From Ariolimax columbianus (Eukaryota; Mollusca; Gastropoda; Stylommatophora; Arionidae): DNA of 64,000 nucleotides. Position numbers and translations under genes: made by a program. How positions within the stretch are numbered: position 1 is the stretch's first letter; every line of letters starts with the position of its first letter. The notes beneath the pieces are model-generated. The model made no database searches. It was given only the letters and a program-made list of their open reading frames with translations, and was not told the origin of the DNA. Location of the stretch: positions 92,383,819 to 92,447,818 of the forward strand of contig JAVGWX010000011.1 in the NCBI GenBank assembly GCA_036924085.1, in the 5' to 3' direction. Below, one piece after another: positions 36,631-47,200 of the stretch.

Positions 36631-37279
36631 AAGCAGAGAAACCCCAACCAGCCCGCTCACTCAAGCAGAGAAACACCAGCCAGCCCTCTTCCACAAGCAG
36701 AGAAACACCAACCTGTCCTCTCAAGCAGAGAAACACCAACCAGCCCTCTCACTCAAGCAGAGAAACCCCAGCCAGCCCTCTCACTCAACCAGAGAAACAC
36801 CAGCCAGCCCTCTCACTCAAGCAGAGAAACACCAGCCAGCCCTCTCCCACAAGCAGAGAAACACCAACCTGTCCTCTCACGCAGAGGAAACACCAACCTG
36901 TCCTCTCACTCAAGCAGAGAAACACCAACTTGTCCTCTCACGCAGAGAAACACCAACCTGTCCTCTCAAGCAGAGAAACACCAACTTGTCCTCTCAAGCA
37001 GAGAAACACCAACCTGTTCTCTCAAGCAGAGGAAACACCAACCTGTCCTCTCACTCAAGCAGAGAAACACCAACTTGTCCTCTCACGCAGAGAAACACCA
37101 ACCTGTCCTCTCAAGCAGAGAAACACCAACCTGTTCTCTCAAGCAGAGGAAACACCAACCTGTCCTCTCACTCAAGCAGAGAAACACCAACTTGTCCTCT
37201 CAAGCAGAGAAACACCAACCTGTCCTCTCACTCAAGCAGAGAAACATCAACTAGCCTTCTCAAGCAGAGAAATACCAGA
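36631..37279 (-). repeat. Inverted block of the main satellite
   Basis: About 21 monomers of the same 32/28-bp satellite as at 1-34,082, but on the opposite strand (plus strand reads AAGCAGAGAAACACCAACC). The variants differ from the main array: CAACCTGTCCTCTC and CACGCAGAG predominate. Part of the block is locally duplicated (about 36,880-36,990 recurs near 37,025-37,130). Immediately to the right lies an inverted LTR-like copy. Confidence 0.93.
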
Positions 37280-37284
37280 CCTAA

Positions 37285-37595
37285 ACAGACCCCTAGCTAA
37301 ATTCATGTATCTCTCTTTCTCTCCATGGCCAGTCTGCTTGAGTTAAACTTTGTCTAGTATTATATAGTCTCAAGCAGTATCAGAGCTGTCCAATTGTCCT
37401 CTGTGGGATGTCTGACCCAGCCATCCTCTAGTTTGGTTCTACCTCCATTTAGTTATTGGAACGAATCACTCTGAATTCCTGTCACTATGTCGCAGCAAGC
37501 TCTGCTGGCCTGTCTGTCACTAAACCCATACTACCCAAATCAGAATGCCAGAGTGGTCAGCTCCTAGCTGTACTAGACACATTCTTTCCTCTATA
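37285..37595 (-). mobile_element. Truncated LTR-like copy, inverted
   Basis: The minus strand matches about 35,430-35,700 of the solo LTR. Shared blocks include CTTGAG(T/C)TAAACTTTGTCTA, TAGTCTCAAGCAGTATCAGA and CGCAGCAAGCTCTGCTG. The LTR ends are missing. The inverted satellite block sits at the position that corresponds to about 35,710 of the solo LTR. Confidence 0.75.
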
Positions 37596-37745
37596 TATTT
37601 TCTCCATGCTTTATTTTCAGCTCTTCTACATTTCACTACAAATCTAGGTATCCACTTTTTACGCTTGGGGCTTACCTCCCTACATGGAACACATTCCTCT
37701 TTTAGCGTTTCTAGAACTGTTTTAACGCTTTCCACGCGCAATTGT
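37595..37745 (-). mobile_element. Possible LINE fragment (linker between endonuclease and RT)
   Basis: A minus-strand frame contains PKRKKWIPRFVV and RAENKAWRKYIEER, resembling the basic linker before the reverse transcriptase in CR1/L2-type LINEs (K-x-W-x-x-x followed by a K/R-x-x-W-x-x-Y motif). It is short, and no other LINE domain is attached, so the assignment is tentative. Confidence 0.35.
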
Positions 37746-38229
37746 TTTCTCAGCTGTTCGCAGTCAAATTAAGGAAGGCAAAAAATACCAGTGGTTATGT
37801 TTTTTAAATCACAAAAACAAGTTTAATAAATAAACATATCTGTATCTTATTTTACATCAATTTGAAGGCAAATGGACAATCTACTAGATAAAGAAGATTG
37901 CACAGCAATGCATAAAGTACTTTAGAAGAAACAGTAAAAAATATTAGAGGCAATGAAAACAAATATTTAAATATTCAGTGACATATGGTACCCTTACTCT
38001 TCATTATCTCAGCATCTACAATGCCCATCCATGTTTTGCTTATACTAATTAGTTCACATTCCAATTAGTGAAGTCCAGGCCAAATTTGAAGGTAATACAT
38101 TTGACAGAAGTGAAGATATGACACATTTACTAAAGATGATGCAGACGTTGAAAATATTGACGAACATATTCAAAAATGTAAAAACTATATGCACTGCACA
38201 CTGTGACTGCTAACATGCAGTAAAGGATG

Positions 38230-40171
38230 TTATGCTTTATGGAAGGCCTCAAAGCAATCCTTGGGGTGTAAGTGAGGCTGATTTGTACATCCCAAGCAGA
38301 TGAAATGTGTACGCTTGCGTTCTGTGGGAGTGGCACAGGAGACACAATTTCTGTCTCTTTTCGAATACGAGATGATGTGTCTCTTGTCTTGGAGGGGTTC
38401 CAAGGGGTTTGCAGCTGGTTGTCTGCCAGGCTTTCTTGAAGCATCACCTACTTCAGGAACTGTTGCAGCAGCATGATGTGTGAGCTGAGTCACAAGTTCT
38501 CGCTTGAACTTCTTCAGGCTCAATCGCTTAGAGCCAGCTTCACGAGTCAAAGTGTGAAGAATGAAAGCGTTGACTTGAGTGACTTCAAGTAGCCAATAAA
38601 ACACCTTCAGGCTCAATCGCTTAGAGCCAGCTTCACGAGTCAAAGTGTGAAGAATGAAAGCGTTGACCTGACTTCAAGTAGCCAATAAAACACCTTCAGG
38701 CTCAATCGCTTAGAGCCAGCTTCACGAGTCAAAGTGTGAAGAATGAAAGCGTTGACCTGACTTCAAGTAGCCAATAAAACACCTTCTTCCATCATTTTAT
38801 TGTTTTCCTTTCAAAGGTGCAATAGGTGACCTTCTGATTCAAAGTATCGCACCCATTCATGCACATGTTGTACTTCTGAATCATCGATGGCTTGTCAACA
38901 CCCTTGACTCGTGTTGTCTCAACAACCGCGTCTGTGCTGACCATGAGGACACTCTTCGCCTTTTTGTCCCTAAGTCCAACACACATTATGGTTTCATGCT
39001 GATTCTGAAACCAACGCATCTCACGGTACGGAAGATTGAGGGTCTTCAACTTCAGAGCAGAGTCAACATGATTGACATTGAGTGTGCCAGTATAATACTG
39101 GCGACGCTCAAGAAGATAATCAATTAGAACACGAGTCGTGTAGAAGTGATCTGCAAAAATCTTGTGTCCCGTGCCAACGTAAGATAACAATGTGTCAAAA
39201 ACTTTGACAGCATGACTTGACGTAGGGTCTGCATCGGGGTTGTAAGATGTTTTAGTACCAAATTAAGTAAGTATGTTGTTCACATATCCCGTTGCCGAGT
39301 CGCAAAGGCCAAACGCTTTTATGTGGTACTTCTGGGGTTTTGCAGCATTATACTGCTTGAACTTCCATCTGTCTTTGAACCCTATCACCATCTCATCTAT
39401 ACTCAAATCTTGATAGGGGTAGAATGCTGCTCGGTACTTTCTCAGGAGTAGATTCATGAATGGCTCGATTTTGTCTTTGCCTTCAGCACTTTCGTCACCT
39501 GCATGCCTCATTGTATAGAATATATCCTGAAAACGGTTACGAGAAAACATTGAGTGGTACCATGGTGTGTACAATTCAGGCGCCAAAGACCAGTAGTCAG
39601 GAATCTCTGGTCGTCTATCAATGCCATGATAATAACGGCAAGAAATGTCAACCCAACGGGAGCACACTGAGCGACGAAGAGATGGAGTGTTGATAGTAAT
39701 TTTCTTCCGAGCATATGCATTTATAGAAACAATAAGTAAGATCTTTACTTCTTGATCAAACAGGTCTATGAAGGACTCAATTGCTGTTAACTGCCCTGTA
39801 AGACCTGACTCAGGAGACACACCTGGTTCTTGCTTAGGAATAAATCGGAAAGCATTTTTTGTAGAACCTTCTCTGACTTCATGCTACTCATCTCTTTCTA
39901 CTCGGGCACTTCTGTGACTTCTAGATCTAGTTGCAGAGTTCACATTTCCTGCTCTACCTTTTCCAGCTACTAGATTTATATTAGATCTCGGACGTTTTGA
40001 GGCCGAGGGCTCAGTACCAAAATCATTTTGACGACTAGAACTAGCTGTGGGCGTGGCAGCAGGGTCTTGATTGTCATCATCTACCAATTCACTGTAACTG
40101 TTCTGATAATCAATGTCAACATCTACTTCTACATCACTACTGTCAGTATCATACATAGATTGTTCTATCAA
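38230..40171 (-). pseudogene. piggyBac-type transposase, inactivated
   Basis: The minus strand encodes a DDE_Tnp_1_7 (piggyBac) transposase of a cut-and-paste TTAA-targeting family. The N-terminus is acidic (40,171-39,887). The catalytic domain carries LSIDEMVIGFKDRWKFKQYN with the first Asp, FADHFYT with the second and YNMCMNGCDTLNQ with the third. The Cys-rich C-terminus is RDRNCVSCAT...HFICLGC ending FHKA. It is broken by three stops in one frame: TAG at 39,884-39,886, TAA at 39,263-39,265 (before FGTKTSYNPDADP) and TGA at 38,792-38,794 (in KTIK*WKKVFYWLLEV). Tandem copies of an 89-93-bp segment also shift the frame. I could not find TTAA-flanked terminal repeats. Confidence 0.9.
38512..38782 (-). 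repeat. Triplicated 93/89-bp segment inside the piggyBac pseudogene
   Basis: Three tandem copies start at 38,512, 38,605 and 38,694. The first period is 93 bp (31 codons) and the next is 89 bp, because the second and third copies share a 4-bp deletion (GACCTGACTTC for GACTTGAGTGACTTC). Each copy encodes the transposase segment around VFYWLLEV and TREAGSKRLSLK, but the 89-bp copies are out of frame. Confidence 0.92.
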
Positions 40172-40898
40172 AATCCTGAAGGAGCTAGTTACATTCTCGT
40201 TTGTTTACATTTAGCAGCAAAAAAAAAATAAAAAATTCAGAAATACAAGTTAAATCGATAATAGAAAGGTCCACGCTGGAATAATTCACTATCAAAACAA
40301 GATTAAGAAATGAACGAGGTTGAAAAGAAAAATGCATAAATTGAATGTGGATATTTTTCTTTAATATTTATTGTCGCATTAGTTGGCAAATACTCGTAAC
40401 AAATGTTAGGTTTTTTTCCTCGACGATGGGAGTTAGGGAGAAAGCGCTAGCTTGTTCGGAGGGAGGATGTACACACTACAGAGCCTAGGAGAAAAAGGGT
40501 AATGGATGGTGTCAAGAGAGACACATGTTAACAGAATTTAGGAGAAGCACACGTTATTTTGTGTCTTAACATGGGACTTGGTTATAGCAGAGACGTCTGC
40601 CATGAGAAATATATAGATGAGAATGCATCCCAATATGGATACACAACAATGAGAGTCATGTTGTTGATGCCACCGGGTGTATCTACGTTTTGCTGATGTT
40701 GTGGTTTGGTGGTATTTCAAGAGTTGAACATTGAAAGTCGCTGTGTATAACATGATTGTTTCGATTGAGAAACAAAGTATTATGCCTAAATATGTAAAAT
40801 TATGCTGCCATTAAGATTTCAATATGTATTTTGTTCCAGTATGGATAGTTGAGACAAAAATGGTGATTTCCCTGATGTAAAATGAGTTTGGGGAGGTA
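40172..40898. other. Spacer without a recognised gene
   Basis: AT-rich sequence with an A-run at about 40,217-40,235. I see no coding region, and no piggyBac terminal repeat could be identified. Confidence 0.5.
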
Positions 40899-41780
40899 TG
40901 TAACAGTTCCAGCTGGAGCATGGGTGTTTAGGGCAGGGGACATAGGGCTGGCGACTCTGAGAAACAAAGGTTGCCTGAATGCGTTGGATGAACGCAGGTC
41001 ACGCCAGGGTCAAACATCGTTTCGACACTAGGTCGACAGAGGAAAACGAGGGGTTTAGGCAGACAACTATGTCTAGAACAGGGGTTGGGGTCGCACTTGG
41101 CATGAATGGAGGTTGGTGACAGTCTGATGCTGCCACGGCAGTGACAGTGACTCGTGCAATAACATTTAGTTGGGGGTAGTTCCAAATTGGAGTGATGGCT
41201 AGGTCAGACAGCCAACAGAAGACCATTGGACGGCCATGTTGTTGATTGAGACTATCAAATACTCTGCAGGAAAAAACTCAGCAGACTGGCTGAGAGACTG
41301 TCAGGAAGGCTGAGTCTGGAAGTAAGAGTCTCCAGGGTGACACCTCGAGTTGACTAGTCGTGCTCAATAGGTGTTTATGATGGACACCATATGAACAGTA
41401 CGAGGTCTGAATGTGTGCTGTACGTGCAGGATACCTTGTGAACAATGTGTGTTCTGATTAGGTGTGAATACACAGATTGACTGAGTATGTGATCACAAGT
41501 GAGTATGTGATCCGACTTTAGCAGATGTGATCTAATTACATATGAATGCACAGAATGACTAAGTACGTAATCCAATCGTGAGGGCGAGTTTGTGTGTTGA
41601 TGGAGCAGAAGAAAGACGGCCAGCTAACTGGGGTCATTAGGTTGTAGCTAGAATATTTCTTGATAGCGGGAAGTTTTATTGTTCCAGGTTTAGATTTGAG
41701 CTGACACGTAGTTACAGAAACACCATCTGCTTGAAATTCCTGAGGTGGTCAAATAAATATATGCTGATTATTGAGTTTAG
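40899..41780 (+). mobile_element. Diverged LTR-like copy
   Basis: It begins TGTAACAGTTCCAGCTGG, like the solo LTR, and shares with it the blocks GTTTAGGGCAGGGG, GGCGACTCTGAGAA, TGAGACTAT and GCAGGA(C/T)ACCTTGTGAAC. The 3' end is uncertain because similarity fades. An AATAAA lies near 41,753. No target duplication is evident. Confidence 0.6.
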
Positions 41781-41956
41781 ATGTTCTTGACTTTTGTTGA
41801 TATTGTCCAACGATTATTCTTGTAATAAATTATATTGTTTTGTTTTATGGTCAGGATAATGTTTTGTTTTATGGTCAGGATAATGTTTACTGTGTTGAAG
41901 TCGTGTCGTAGATAGATACATGTTGGAAACTACACTTTAATTTAGACTCTACCACA

Positions 41957-42301
41957 CTGCCTATTGCTACACTTTATTTTCTGCTGTCTGCTGTGCCAGG
42001 CTGCCTATTGCTACACTTTATTTTCTGCTGTCTGCTGTGCCAGGCTGCCTATTGCTACACTTTATTTTCTGCTGTCTGCTGTGCCAGGCTGCCTATTGCT
42101 ACACTTTATTTTCTGCTGTCTGCTGTGCCAGGCTGCCTATTGCTACACTTTATTTTCTGCTGTCTGCTGTGCCAGGCTGCCTATTGCTACACTTTATTTT
42201 CTGCTGTCTGCTGTGCCAGGCTGCCTATTGCTACACTTTATTTTCTGCTGTGCCAGGCTGCCTATTGCTACACTTTATTTTCTGCTGTCTGCTGTGCCAG
42301 G
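41957..42301. repeat. 44-bp minisatellite, 8 copies
   Basis: The unit begins CTGCCTATTGCTACACTTTA and ends GCTGTGCCAGG. Copies start at 41,957, 42,001, 42,045, 42,089, 42,133, 42,177, 42,221 and 42,258; the seventh lacks 7 bp. The copies are otherwise nearly identical. Because 44 is not a multiple of 3 and the unit has no stop on the plus strand, all three plus frames stay open through the array. This is not evidence for a gene. Confidence 0.96.
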
Positions 42302-42685
42302 CTGCCTACACTGTGTTTGTTTCAGAGTGCAGAAATACACTTGTCTTTATGTTTCATTGTCATTTGCTGACATCTGTTTTCATTCACAAAAATGTCCAGG
42401 CCTAATTCTATTTCTCCATCCGTACTGTCCTGTTTATCTGCTCTATCCTGCAACCAACCACTGACCATGCAAAAGAAGCATGTTTTTCTCATAATGGTGT
42501 TCAAGATTGTCTCAGACGAGCCGTTAAAGCTACAGGGTCTCACACAAACCACATTTCCATATCAGTTACTGACAAGGGAAGTAATGACAGAGTCTGATGA
42601 GCATTTATGAACGTGTTAGTTTGAACTCATTCGGATAAAATGTCTGTCAAAACCTAGAGCCAGCATATTTTAAAATAAATGTCAA

Positions 42686-42808
42686 ATATAACGAGCATCA
42701 CTCAGGTGATATAAAGACCACCACTCAGGTGATATAACGAGCACCACTCAGGTGATATAACGAGCACCACTCAGGTGATATAACGAGCACCACTCATGTG
42801 ATATAACG
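42686..42808. repeat. 23-bp minisatellite, about 5 copies
   Basis: Tandem units containing ATATAACGAGCACCACTCAG start at 42,686, 42,709, 42,732, 42,755 and 42,778, then comes a partial unit. Confidence 0.93.
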
Positions 42809-42987
42809 TCTGTTTACACAAGATGATAGTTCCAATAAATACTCATCCCTCAAGAGCAAAATGGTGAATTTAACTTTGTTGAAAGCAATTATTGCAGCGA
42901 TAGTTGATAATCAAGGGCTAGTATTTTCACATTGTATTTATAGAAAGAAAATGCAGCATGCACAGCTTTCCTCTTGGTTAGATGTTC

Positions 42988-43351
42988 TAACTTAACGTCT
43001 TTATACTGGTTTAGAAGACCCTGCAGAGTCTGTATACAACCAGTCACACTTACATCACCTTGCTCTAAAAGCTATGCGCATCCAGTTTATTCTTAAATAC
43101 ATTAACTGTCCCTGCCTCCACTACCTCCCCTGGCAATGCATTCCAAGCAGACACCACTCTCTGACTAAAAAAATATTTCCTAATATCTAACCTGGACCTC
43201 TCTTTAGTCAGCTTGTAGCTATGCCCTCTTGTTATTGTAGGTGGCTGTATTTTAAAAAACTTGTTATAGTCTAATTTATCGATTCCTCTGATCATCTTAT
43301 AAACCTGTATTAAGTCACCACGAATTCTTCTCTCTTCGTACACTGTAGGCA
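42988..43351 (-). mobile_element. L2/CR1-like LINE, copy A1 (3' end)
   Basis: The minus strand encodes the last 90 or so residues of a non-LTR retrotransposon ORF2: [18 protein letters not shown], then [32 protein letters not shown] and a final NKLDAHSF. A 3' UTR with a CTGGTT...AACCAG stem-loop and a TTAAG-type tail follows. It is 5'-truncated at about 43,351, inside the CLEERRIRG motif. Its C-terminus is more complete than that of copy A2. Confidence 0.88.
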
Positions 43352-43379
43352 CAAAACATCATCCTTGGGTAGAGAAGCT

Positions 43380-43960
43380 CATGGGCCTATGGCTTAGAGG
43401 GCTGGGGAAACGATTAAGGAGGAGTGTAGGGTTTTTGCAGTGACCACAAGCAGTCTGACCATGGAGATCATGGCTGTTACGAAGGCGATGGCTTGAAACA
43501 ATGAGTGGCACACATGTGTGATTCTAAATTATTCAATGAGGGTGCTCAGGAAGGTGAAATCAGGTCGTGCGCTGCGCCAGTGGTTGGAGTTGGTAGGGCG
43601 GTCAAGGTTACAGAGAGTCACCTTCATACTCATTCCTGGACATGCAGGTGTCGGAGGGAACGAGAGCCTATAGGTTGGCGAGTACAGCTATAATGGAGGG
43701 CGGGAGATCAATGGACCGAGCCGATATCCTAAACACCACTAGCGAAATGTGCTGGAAGGAAGATTCTGACTCTACATCCTTAGCACGACTGGTTGACTTG
43801 GGTGTGAAGCGAGGGGCAGCAAGCAAGGAACACCACACAGGGATCCAAAGACGTCTGGTTAACATGCATAGGACCAGAACAGTTATAGTCATCACGTGAT
43901 GGCAGACATACTGAGGATGAGATCTGAGCACGTATGGACTTGTCCCGAGTGTGATTCGAT
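43380..43960 (+). mobile_element. RNase H-bearing LINE remnant (copy 1)
   Basis: Plus-strand frames broken by stops and shifts spell an RNase H and C-terminal region of a non-LTR retrotransposon. Visible are FAVTTSSLTMEIMAV (the Glu motif), IPGHAGVGGNES (the final His/Asn motif), then DILNTTSEMCW, LVDLGVKRGAA and RTRTVIVIT, followed by an EHVWTCPEC Cys motif. The start of the domain is degraded. It is related to the element at 61.4-62.4 kb. Confidence 0.65.
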
Positions 43961-44018
43961 GACTAACTAACAAAACATCAGTAAATGGACAACACACGAT
44001 GGTAGTACACAGATCACA

Positions 44019-44024
44019 TTTATT
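44019..44024 (-). promoter_or_regulatory. Polyadenylation signal of the ZNF593 homologue
   Basis: AATAAA on the minus strand about 85 bp after the TGA stop of exon 3, followed by a GT-rich stretch (TGTGATCTGTGTACTACC). Position and orientation fit the transcript end. Confidence 0.65.
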
Positions 44025-44108
44025 TCTCACTACCTTCACCATCCTTTCACACACACCCTCCACAATCATTTCACACACACACTTCAATTAATTTGACACA
44101 CACTATCA

Positions 44109-44253
44109 TCACACACTATCATCCTGATCTCCAGCTGTAGACATGGAGCTTTGGGGCACAACAGTGACAGGCTTGGGTGCCACATATGAGCCCATGCCAG
44201 CAGCTCTGTCAGCCTCATCCTGGCTGTAAGGTTCCACCTCTAGAGCTTTCAAC
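44109..44253 (-). CDS. ZNF593: ZNF593 homologue, exon 3 (terminal)
   Basis: The exon is preceded by the acceptor CTCTTGAACAG and begins with the third base of a split Arg codon. It then encodes [20 protein letters not shown], a conserved segment of the family, and ends with a TGA at 44,109-44,111. The C-terminus (after VTVVPQ) is Ser/Asp-rich. Confidence 0.92.
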
Positions 44254-47200
44254 CTGTTCAAGAGGCAGCAAATGTTGGTAGGAATAGCAGGCAACACAGT
44301 AAGTCTCTACAGACAATCAATGTCCAAGCCATGTCAGTGGTCAGGTCAGGCCAGTTAGATCACAGTGGTAAGTCAGGTCAGTAAAGTCAGGTCAGAGTGA
44401 CAATCTGTCGAAAGAGGTTTATTACTGATATTTGGAACACCCATATATGAAACTGCTAATTATTGTCAACATGACCAAATCTCAGCTTGACCCAAGTCAA
44501 ACCTTTCCATCTCCCCAACAATCACCATACAGATCAACATCACGTAGGGCTACCAATGACAGACAATTTCTGAGCCAGGGACGTACCTTTCCTCTAGTGG
44601 CAGTCACAAATGTGGCTTTCACAGTGGTAAGTCAGGTCAGTAAAGTCAGGTCACAGTGGACATCGTGGGACTGGGATTCCCTTACTTGTCAATTCTCGTT
44701 GTAGGCCTCTAGTTTTCTCTTTAAATAAAGAGAGTAGTAGCCTGTAGTAGCTGGCAGACTGAACACAGTGAAGGTATGGGTCCAACTTGGCTACATATAG
44801 GGACTGCCACCTGGAGTTAGAAATGCTGGAAGTGGAGACTGAACTAGATCGTCAAAGATACAGAAGGCAGCTCAAAATATCGATGACCAGCCCCATCAAC
44901 AATGTCCTCCAGGCGCACCTGTCATCACATAGAAATAGTCCCTACCATAGATCATAGTGGCGAGGTCTACTAGTCTAACTGCAGTAGATGGTATCTTGGG
45001 TCAATGGCACTTGCCAAGACTTATCATGACCATTGCACTGCACCGCACTAGTCCTACAGTGGTTGCGTATTCCAGGACCAACCAACATGCTTACAAATTT
45101 GTCTCCCCCGGGGTAAAGTCCATGCCGTATACAGTGCACAAGGTCGCTAGGCACCTTCATTGGTGAATATGAAGGTTGGTGCCCAAGGTCATATGGAAGG
45201 TTAGGGGGACGGCGTGGTTAAGTGGCACGGCTCACAACCAGAAGGTGCTGGGTTCGATCCCCATCACAGCACCGGCCGTTACCCCGGGGAAGCAAACCAT
45301 TTGAAAATGCAGGAGGAAGCAGACCCTTACATAAAATGCATGCTGAAGTCGGATGCACTGGGCCGACAGGCGCAAAATAAAAACCACAGTGTAACGCACA
45401 CACGCCTTGGGGAATAGATAAATAAGGCGAACGCAAAAAAAAAAAAATATGGAAGGTTCTAAATAGAACATTTGTATGCAGTTTGGACCTCAGCAAAATG
45501 TTAGGGTAGCCAGTTGTAATGTCTTGACCCCAACCCACATCAGGTACCTTGGCCAACATTCTGCACACCTTTAACATTCTCATTGCTGGAATCACAGAGA
45601 AGCCCTAGAGATGCAAGTATCTCTCATGTGATGCTCTTTCTATACTCTGGTGGCCAGTCATGACACAATGTGCACCGTCTACTCCGTCTGCCTCACCATT
45701 GCTGGCACATCTCCATCTATGACACCTATTGAGGTCAGACCAGAAGGATGACTTCTACCCCCAGACAATCCTGTCCCCCTCACCAGACTTCAAAACTACC
45801 CTAGGTCATTCTGTAAACGGAACTCAAATGACAATATTGAGAGATTTATCAGGGTGTGTCATGGCATGGAAGTCCTGCTGGCACCAATCAGCCCCTGCTT
45901 GTGTCTAGATACCTCACCCAGGCAAAATAAAAAAAATTGACTACAGCATTTAGTCATGCAATATTCACCCATGATTCAAACCCAGTTACTTTGGGTTACT
46001 TGAACAGAACAAGTAGAACCAGCTGGAGCATGAAAGCCTCAGTCACCATGGGGTAACCCTGACATCAGACGCATCTATTGTGGAGCATGAGGCCCTCAGT
46101 CACCAACGGGGTAACCCTGACGTGAACCGCATCTATCGTGGAGCAAAAATGATGTATCAGAACGCTGATGTCCCCAAAAGACGGTTGGGCCACGGTAACC
46201 AATGACACGAAGGAAGGGATAAGACAACAATTGAAACACTAAAAGCCTCATGCCAATCAAACTGCATCCCTCAAACTATAAATAAATCGATGGCACCCAA
46301 TGGTGCTCAACTGAAGAGGTAAACAGCAGGTGGAGTCAGCCCTACAACGACATTGATGCCATAAGTCTGCTCATTGAGAAACACCAGGAATTGAACTGTT
46401 TAAGTTGACCTCAAAACCGTTCACACTTGGGTCAAAATCTCTCTATCCTATAAGGATGTCTATTCGCCCCGCACACGGACGGGGCCCTTAGTCAGCCGGA
46501 GATGCACGGCCCAGGAGTCAACAGCTGCGCGACTTCGACTGCACAGATGACGTAGTTATGTCAGGCTACCACCCTCGGGCACTGAAACCTTCCACGTGTG
46601 CATTCTTGCAATCTACTGGTACACCAAAGTTACTTAACTTAACGTCTTTATACTGGTCTAGAAGACCCTGCAGAGTCTGTATACAACCAGTTACATTTAC
46701 ATCACCTTGCTCTAAAAGCTATGCGCATCTAACCTGGACCTCTCTTTAGTCAGCTTGTAGCTATGCCCTCGTGTTATTGTAGGTGGCTGTATTTTAAAAA
46801 ACTTGTTATAGTCTAATTTATCGATTCCTCTGATCATCTTATAAGCCTGTATTAAGTCACCACGAATTCTTCTCTCTTCGAGACACTGTAGGCCGGTTTT
46901 TCTGAGTCGTTCCTCATAACTGTAATTCTGGAATCCCACTATCATCTTTGTCGCTCTTTTTTGTATTCTTTCTAGCATGTTTATGTCCCCTCTATGATAA
47001 GGACTCCACACCTGTACACAGTACTCCAATCTAGGTCTAACTAAAGCTTTATACAGTTTGACGATCACTTCCTTGCTCCTATGTTTAATATTTCTTTTTA
47101 TCATACCTAACATTGCATTTGCCTTTTTCACTGCTACATTAACTTGCTCACTCACGTTACCTGTATGATCTATTATAACCCCTAGGTCCCTTACCTTATC

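Noticed and set aside
36930..37346. 138- and 104-codon plus-strand frames rich in AEKHQ
   Set aside because: They are translations of the inverted satellite block in two overlapping frames.
38792..39886. Stop-codon recoding in the piggyBac frame
   Set aside because: Three different stop codons plus frameshifting tandem copies are better explained by decay. The host gene and other elements give no hint of a variant genetic code.
45203..45270. Functional tRNA gene
   Set aside because: The B box is good, but the cloverleaf is not intact. The sequence continues into a SINE body with an A tail and target duplications.
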